Assembly: GCA_030142905.1 (NCBI GenBank) | Contig: JASJOG010000061.1 | Span: 868,001 to 932,000 of the forward strand | Reading direction: 5' to 3' | From: Heliopora coerulea | Taxonomy: Eukaryota; Cnidaria; Anthozoa; Scleralcyonacea; Helioporidae | DNA: 64,000 bases | Shown here: piece by piece, positions 57,571-64,000 of the stretch | How the letters are laid out: each line of letters begins with the position of its first letter | Numbering within the stretch: position 1 is the first letter of the stretch | Notes under the pieces: generated by a model | Databases searched by the model: none | Told to the model about the DNA's origin: nothing | What the model saw: only the letters and a program-made list of their open reading frames with translations | Translations under genes and position numbers: made by a program

Positions 57571-59362
57571 ACTAGAAATACGTGCACGTAATAACCCCTC
57601 GCCCACTGTTCCAATATATCTCTCGAGAGTCCAAGTAACATTGATAATTTTTCAAAACTGTCAAAAAGACAAATCCTCCTTACTATAACTTGAAGAGGGT
57701 ATACAATATAAGAAAAAGACAATATTTGCACACGAATATTAACAGCCCAAACTGGAAATTGTTTTATATTTAAGCTGTTCGTCGTCATATTTACGTTAAA
57801 TAGTTTGACTCTGTTTTATTATAACAAAACGTTTGGAGAGAATAACCTTTAACGGTTTTGCAAATAATGGCATCCATCCTGACAATTCTACTGCTAAACA
57901 ATGGATGTTTGTATCAAGACCCTGTATTAGTTGCGATCATGACGTATTTCGTGTCGTTTTTCGATGAAGCTTATCACTTTTTTCCACTTTTGAAAAAGAC
58001 ATTTTAGTTGATGGCAACACTTTCCGTCTTAAAAGCGGAGCATCCTCATAGGTTACCGGTTGGATACCAGCATTACGGATAGCTTATGTATGAAAAAAAT
58101 TTTTTGCTATTTTTTTATCAAAAAATTGATAAATCCTACATTGTCTTAAAGTTAATTAAAAATTTCTAGTAGAAGTGCTACGATGAAGATTTATGCTAAG
58201 TATTAATCCGGAGGTAAACGACTTTGGTAACAAAGATGAAACAAATTACAAAACCGATGAAATAAACAAAGAAAACGGGAGAGTTTTGCATTTTTATTGC
58301 TGACCAAAATTCGGAAAATACAAAACATACAACAAAATACGACAAGAAAACCTGCAAGTTTTGTCGAATGAAGAAGGAGTAGAGGGAAGTAAAAGACGTA
58401 CTTTTTCCCACTGTAAAACTTTCGTAAAACAGAAAAATGGCGTAGTATACGAACCTTCAATTTCTACGTATTTTCAGCGAAGCGTTCACCGTCACGTCAA
58501 CACAAAGAGTTCAACAGTGAATTTACAGAAAGAACACGGCTTTATACTTTCAAAATTTCTTGCGAGGTGTTAAAATCCTGATGAAAGCATTACTGGTCGA
58601 ACAAGGTAAAGGTAATCATCCACAAACCACCCGAAAAATGAGAAAGACTGAAACGGAAAACATTTTCGCCGAAGGCTAGTATGATCTCCAAATAGAAATA
58701 GCCTTTCAGCGTGTTTCAGCTACTCGATTTAGACGTACCTGCGATTGTGTAACTCAGCTAAGTGATTACCAGAACGTGACAAGTCTCGATTCATACAAAT
58801 CAGCATCGATTCGATTACAGCAAAGATGGGGGCAGGGGGGGGGGGACAAATTGCCCCAGGCCCCCAACTCAAAGGGTCCCCCAAAATTGGAAGGATTTAG
58901 CATGGGTTGGTTTTGACCAGATGAAATGATTCCTATGACGTCATAAATAGGGCTCCAGAAAAAGTTTTGCCCCGGGCCCCGCTAATTCTCTCGGCGACCC
59001 CGCCAGTAATCAAGATGTGCTGCAAAAGTGAAACCAGCCGCAAGCACCAATTAAGCAATTTCGTTTTCCGGTCTTCAGTGTTCAAATGACGTAAAGAACT
59101 TGCGAGAGATCCATACAAGGGAAAAAATAACGAGACCAAATCGATTTGCTTTGATACGGTATCTAAGCATGGTTTGGTCAACAACATACCAGTCCCCGAG
59201 CTTGCACACGGCATTTTTGAGTGACCGGAATCCATGGATATATATATATATAAACATACACAAAGCAAAAATTTTTCCCTCTAGTCACCACGCGTGTAAC
59301 AGGACTCCACGCACGTCGAGATTAGTACCCTCGCACTGCGCTTCGCGTGGTGGGCGAGGGGA
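57571..59362 (+). mobile_element. Crypton-type element, copy C (internally deleted)
   Basis: It starts ACTAGAAATACGTGCACG and carries CCCCTCGCCCAC at about 57594. It ends GGTGGGCGAGGGG at 59362. The N-terminal remnant reads NPEVNDFGNKDETNYKTDE-like (58200 onward). Relative to copy A about 430 bp of the recombinase C-terminal region is missing (junction near 58720). A MITE copy lies inside at about 58815-59002. All frames are broken. Confidence 0.75.
58815..59002. mobile_element. MITE relative of the 3.3-kb hAT MITE, internally deleted, inside Crypton C
   Basis: Shares GCCCCAGGCCCCCAACTC, TTGGAAGGATTTAGCATGGG and GCTAATTCTCTCGGCGACCC with 3316-3644, but lacks about 150 bp of interior. The G run at its left side (58828-58842) obscures the left end, and no clear 8-bp duplication is visible. 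Confidence 0.7.
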
Positions 59363-59800
59363 AAATAAGTTTCACTTCAAACCATTGTCAACTAAAATTG
59401 TTATTACCCTTCTCTTTAGAATTAAAGGCGATGACTCCAAACCCAAAAATGCTTTCATGTCTTACCCATGTAGTTTTCTTATAGTAAACGTCAACTAAAT
59501 TCGGCAAAGTAACCATTTTGTGTGAGTAACTACTAGGTCGTGTACCTGAAACAACTCGCTATCACATTATCGGAAACAGTCGCCCATCCGCTTACCTCTC
59601 TCTTATGCGATTCTACGTACTTGAGACTCGGGAATGCCAAATAGTTTCAGCAACGTAATCTCTCAGGGGAATAAGATAACGTGAATTTCAGATTAATGTT
59701 CAGCAAAATTTATTTCTATATCTTAGAAAATCAATGTATAATTGCCATGAACATTAAAGTATAGTATGGGAAGTTACCAGTTAATATTAGTCGCTGCCAT
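59363..59800. other. No recognisable gene
   Basis: AT-rich intergenic sequence before the ZMYM1-type element. Confidence 0.35.
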
Positions 59801-62800
59801 CAGAGGTGGATTAGCCTTGGGCGGATGAGACTGCAGCCCCAGGCCTACCGAAATACATAGGCCCCTTAAGAAACTAAATGAATGTGTTAAAAAATTTGAA
59901 AGGTCTTGAAAAGCTTCGTAATCAGGCCGAAAAATTGTACGTTATTGTCCAGGCCGTTAAGTTAATGGGCGCCACCGAAACACCTGTGCATTTTCGACAT
60001 TATTGACGTACCTTGGAGTTGTCAACTATTATCAACTGTGGTCTTTACGAGTTAAATGCATTGAATTTTTTTTTACTTTACTCTCAGAATTATTCCGAAC
60101 ACATTTTAAAGGGATTGTCGTCATTCGGAAATGGAGTAGGTAATGTAACCAATCTGTCGTGTTGTGATTGCTTTGGACTGTTGTGTGTCGGGAAATAACT
60201 ATAAAATTATCTTCCACTTGTAAATTTTTAAACTATGCCCGTAAAGTTGTTCATTTTTTTTATATACCAATGTTAACAACGTAAATCAATCGACATTTAT
60301 TATCATGCAAGAATATTTGTTAATGAGCTGTACGATTTTGACATGATGTTTTTGATATTAGCAGTGCAGCAAGTTCCACGGAGTAGCTTTGAAGTCTAAA
60401 GATGGGGAGGCTGGAGCGAGGGGCGAACCAGCCTTCTTTGGGGGACTCCTGAGGAATCCTTCCAAGGGACATTTTTGAGGTTTAAGTGTCTAAAATTGCA
60501 AGAAATGCGTTAAAAATCCCAAAGTTGATTCAGCGGTCTTTTTTATCTACATTTTTTTCAAAAATGCGGTCAGCGATCCCCGTATAGTTACAGTATCTTT
60601 TCAAACATAAACTCGATCACTGTGTCATTAAAATGCTTGCCTTGGAAATGTGACTGACTTTCATTCGTTGTGTTCAAGTGATCAATCATTGTCACACACA
60701 AATTTGCCCTTGGCAAATCACGTCTTACCGATCTCACGATCTAAACATCCAACTTCACGAGCCAATATATGCACTGCTACTTCGCTATGCAACAAATGGT
60801 GATCCTAAGTTAAGCGAGATTTTTTTGGTCGCTTTTTTTCATTTACTCTGCCATTAATAAATTAATCATCATATCGAATTTGTAGGAAAGGTACGGTTAT
60901 CAAGAAGTCGACACCGATTCAAAGGTTATCATTTCCTATCAATCCAAAAACCTTCCAGGCTGTCACAACACAATCTCACGTAATACGATGAAGAGACCAC
61001 GGAGTGGATGGGAAAAACAAAAAGCAAGAAATGAAAATCAGAAAAAAATACAGCCAGATATGGCTTCTTCCAGAAAATGGACTGAGTTTTTCTCTCGCGG
61101 TAATCCTTCGAATATTGAAGGACAAAATTCCGGAGTTACTTTCCAAACTGCAATTCATGACGTTGAAGATGATCAGAGACCAGAGGGTCAACATCAAACT
61201 GATAAACCCACTACTTCCTAATCACGCACTGGAAACTGTGATAGTGACTCATCCCATATATATTACCTCAAAACAGATTTTCCAAAAGATATTGGCTCCT
61301 GGGAAAATGTAAATGATTCAACGAGAGCGTACTTTTTACAGTTTGGGAGTTCTGAGTGTCAAAACTGAAAGTAATTTCGCTTTATCATAAAAGGCATTTC
61401 CTGGAGACAAATTCAACCGGCAATGTAACAAAAGTCTTTTTTATCCGGAGCAACTGAATTGGTAAAAGGTGGAACGTGATTGCATTTGTTACTCACGAAC
61501 TACTGGTAAAGTTTACTGTTTCAAATGCAAGTTGTTTGCCTCAAGAAATGAAGCATCTTCACTTGCAACAACCAGATACTGCGACTGGAAATATGCATCA
61601 TGAGACCTAAACCGTCATGAAATTAGCCAGTCTCACATAGCATGCAAGATGAAGATGGGAGCCAGAAAACGTGCTACGAGATAGATAGACAAGCATTTAA
61701 AACAACAACAAAACTCTAAAAAAAGTTACTGGAAAAGCATATCGGAAAGAATTATGAAAGTGATAAAATTTTTAACCTCAAGAGGCTTGGCATTTCGTGC
61801 AAAAAATGAGCTGATCTGATCCTCAAACAATAGTAACTATCCAGGAATTCTTGAACTAGTAGCAGAATATGACACATTCTTAGCTGAGCACATTCAGAGT
61901 AAAGCAAACAAAGGAAAAGGACACGTGTCGTATTTATCCTCCTTTGTATAAGACGAATTTATCGAAATTCTTGGTGAACGTCTAGAAGAAGTTATAGTGG
62001 ATGAATTAAAAGGTACCAAATATTATTTAGTATCCGTGAACTCGACTCCTGATGTTTCCCATACGGAAAAACTCGCAGAAATTTTTTACTATGTTTTTGC
62101 AGCAGGTCCAGTCGAGCGGTTCACTAGATTTATACACATTTATTCTCATACCGGAGCACGATTAGTCCGCGTTTCGCTGGAATATTTTTCCAAAAAAGGA
62201 ATCAATATCAAAGACTGTTGTGGTACAATCCTATGACAATGCCTCCAACATGAGCGGCAAATTCGTTGGCTTGAATAATATCATACTCGAGTAGAATCTA
62301 TTAGCTTTGTAAGTACCTTGTTGTAGTAATTCGTTCAACCTTGTTGGAAACTGTGCAGCCGAAAGCTGTTCTTCTGCCTCATCATTCTTTCTTTTTGTGC
62401 AAAATTTCTATGCATTCTTCAGTGCCTCTACTCATCGGTAGAAACTTTTAAAAGATGGACGGAAGCCCCTCAACTTGCCCTTTCTCAAACCCTTCTCTCA
62501 GGCAAGGTGATCTGAAAATCATGATGCTATCGCTTTGAAAAAAAGCTACAAAGTCATCAGACAAGTTTTGAGCCAGATGACAGATGAGTAATCGGAGAAA
62601 CCAGAAACGAAAAAAAGGTTAGAAATCTCATCATCATCATGGAGGACATGGAAAATAGAGTCATGGTTGAGTTATATGGGATGTAATACTGGCGAGGTTC
62701 AACAAGACTAGCAAAATGTTTCAGGAACCCCGAATTGGATTTAAACATTGCAGCAGGTTTGCTTGTGTCTCTGATGGAGTTCGTTCAAAAATTACGTCCT

Positions 62801-63480
62801 CAAATTGGAGACTTCGAGAACAAGGGAAGAATTCTGACAAACTGTGAAAACTACAAAGTAGAAGTAAAAAGAAAATGAAAAAGGAACATAAGATGGGGTG
62901 ATTATAATGCGGAACATGTTACTCTTTTGCCCTCTGAGAAATTCAAAGGATTTTTGCCAATTTTGGACAAACTTCTGGTAGAACTGACGAAACGCGTGAA
63001 TGCTAACCAATGCATTCGGGATAGATTTGGATTTCTGCACAACCTTCAAGAGAAAAGTACAGAAGATCTTCACCTGGTTGCAAAGTTTCTTACCGAAAAC
63101 TATCCACATGGTTTCGACGAATCTTTCGAAGACAAACTTGTGCAGTTTCGAGAACTACTCAAGCAATCCATTTTTAAGGCTAGAGAAAGAAGGGAACTTC
63201 AGATCTACAGACTGATCACTGACAACGTTCTTCGTGAGACCTTTCCTAACGCCTCGGTTGCCCTTTGTATGTGCCTGTCCTTGATGATAACTAATTGCAG
63301 CGAAAACGGTCGTTTCCAGTGCTCAAAAGAGTGAAAATTCAATCTTGATCAACGATGGGCCAAATTCGACTGAATGCCCTTTCCCTTCTGTGTATTGGAC
63401 GTGAATTGTTGGTAACTGTAGAAATGGGAGACATTATTGAGAAATTTGCTTTTAAGAAGTCTCACAATGTTATCTTGTGA
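59801..63480 (+). mobile_element. Decayed hAT transposon of the ZMYM1/DUF4371 type
   Basis: The left end may be CAGAGGTGGATTAGCC at 59801. The right end is not found and may lie beyond the window. Coding remnants on plus: KRPRSGWEKQKARNE (60988), WENVNDSTRAYFLQFGSSEC, YLGI-type LELVAEYDTFLAEHI, VSVNSTPDVSHTEKLAEIF (DUF4371), AGPVERFTRFIHIYSHTGA, then SEKFKGFLPILDKLLVELTK with CIRDRFGFLHNL (62927-63334) and TFPNASVALCMCLSLMITNC (hAT dimerisation region). Stops and frameshifts occur throughout, so it is inactive. Confidence 0.8.
62927..63334 (+). pseudogene. hAT transposase C-terminal part (open segment)
   Basis: The longest open piece of the ZMYM1-type transposase, 135 codons. It ends in NCSENGRFQCSKE where the family has a Ser-Phe-Ser-Lys pattern after NC. 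The following frame continues about 150 bp by shift (GQIRLNALSLLCI, TVEMGDIIEKFA). Confidence 0.7.
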
Positions 63481-64000
63481 GGCATCTACAGCTCGAGTTT
63501 AAGTTGCTTGAAAATTTCTCCAATTGTTGGTGCAAAGTACATTTGCAAATTGTCTTCGGATGTTTATGCCTCAACACCAAATACAGAACGATGCCAACCT
63601 ATTCAGAGAGTATAAAACAGCTTCGTTTATGATTGCCTGTGTTGTTCCTCGAGGTAATTAGGGGAATTTTGATTTATTTACAGAATTGAATCCAGTATCA
63701 CAACGCAGGGCCTTTTTTAAGGAATTTGCCGCGGGGAGAAGACATTTTTCAAAAGGGACCTTAGGCTTCATTGATAAATTTGTCCCTCAAGAATCGTTTT
63801 TTACTTGGACCATTCTGCAACCTACAAAACGGAAACCTAGAGCACAGATTATTGTCAGTATTTGAAAGAAAGCACTCAACAAATTTGTCTATAGGCATTT
63901 TTATTATTGCTTATTTTCGTGCAACCTAGCTTGGCCGTCATCAGATAAAATCGCCATGTATTGTATACAACAGTAGAACTAATCTAAAACAAAACAGCAA
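63481..64000. other. No recognisable gene
   Basis: AT-rich tail of the window. The right end of the ZMYM1-type element may lie here or beyond, but no clear terminal repeat is seen. Confidence 0.35.

Overview
The window looks like nuclear DNA of an invertebrate animal, most likely a cnidarian of the coral or anemone type. The evidence is AT-rich DNA, GT/AG introns, animal gene families (strumpellin/WASHC5, a Roc-COR protein, an ankyrin-kinase-KEN protein) and a dense, varied set of decayed mobile elements. The species call is inference. Only one host gene looks potentially functional. Two other host loci are broken, and most of the rest is transposon-derived or has no recognisable content.

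The candidate functional gene is on the minus strand at about 57.2-51.7 kb. It runs ankyrin-repeat exon, short linker exon, then a protein kinase and KEN ribonuclease exon. This is the architecture of RNase L, the 2-5A-dependent ribonuclease, with an IRE1-like catalytic half. Its kinase keeps the canonical Lys, HRD and DFG motifs, the KEN domain keeps the Arg and His of the R-N-x3-H motif, and the ankyrin array is built from a recent 66-residue higher-order repeat. One intron junction does not keep frame, so at least one exon is unseen or the gene is damaged.

Broken host loci: 13.3-18.3 kb holds the first exons of WASHC5 (strumpellin) with frameshifts and a tandem duplication of exon 2. 30.7-28.4 kb (minus) holds a Roc-COR (ROCO) gene with several in-frame stops.

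Mobile elements, left to right: a Penelope-like element (PLE) tail remnant (1.57 kb); a hAT MITE (3.3 kb); a 171-bp palindromic, hammerhead-like insertion (5.0 kb) with a 205-bp relative at 17.9 kb, both with long target-site duplications; a putative DNA transposon carrying an unknown gene (8.3-12.6 kb) into which a GIY-YIG Penelope-like element has inserted; a TA-flanked pogo/Tigger-like MITE (15.8-16.5 kb); a hAT-type element (21.4-22.3 kb); a 1.1-kb 15-mer satellite (31.0-32.1 kb) followed by a Dong/R4-like retrotransposon sitting in TAA repeats (32.2-35.9 kb); a second R4-like element (35.9-42.05 kb) split by both a Crypton and an L2/CR1-like element; further Crypton copies at 43.9-46.0 and 57.6-59.4 kb; a piggyBac-type element (48.5-49.7 kb); a PLE fragment (50 kb); and a decayed ZMYM1-type hAT transposon (59.8-63.5 kb or beyond).

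The likeliest novel items are the RNase L-like gene and the small hammerhead-like insertion family, which I interpret as retrozyme-like elements mobilised by Penelope-type machinery.
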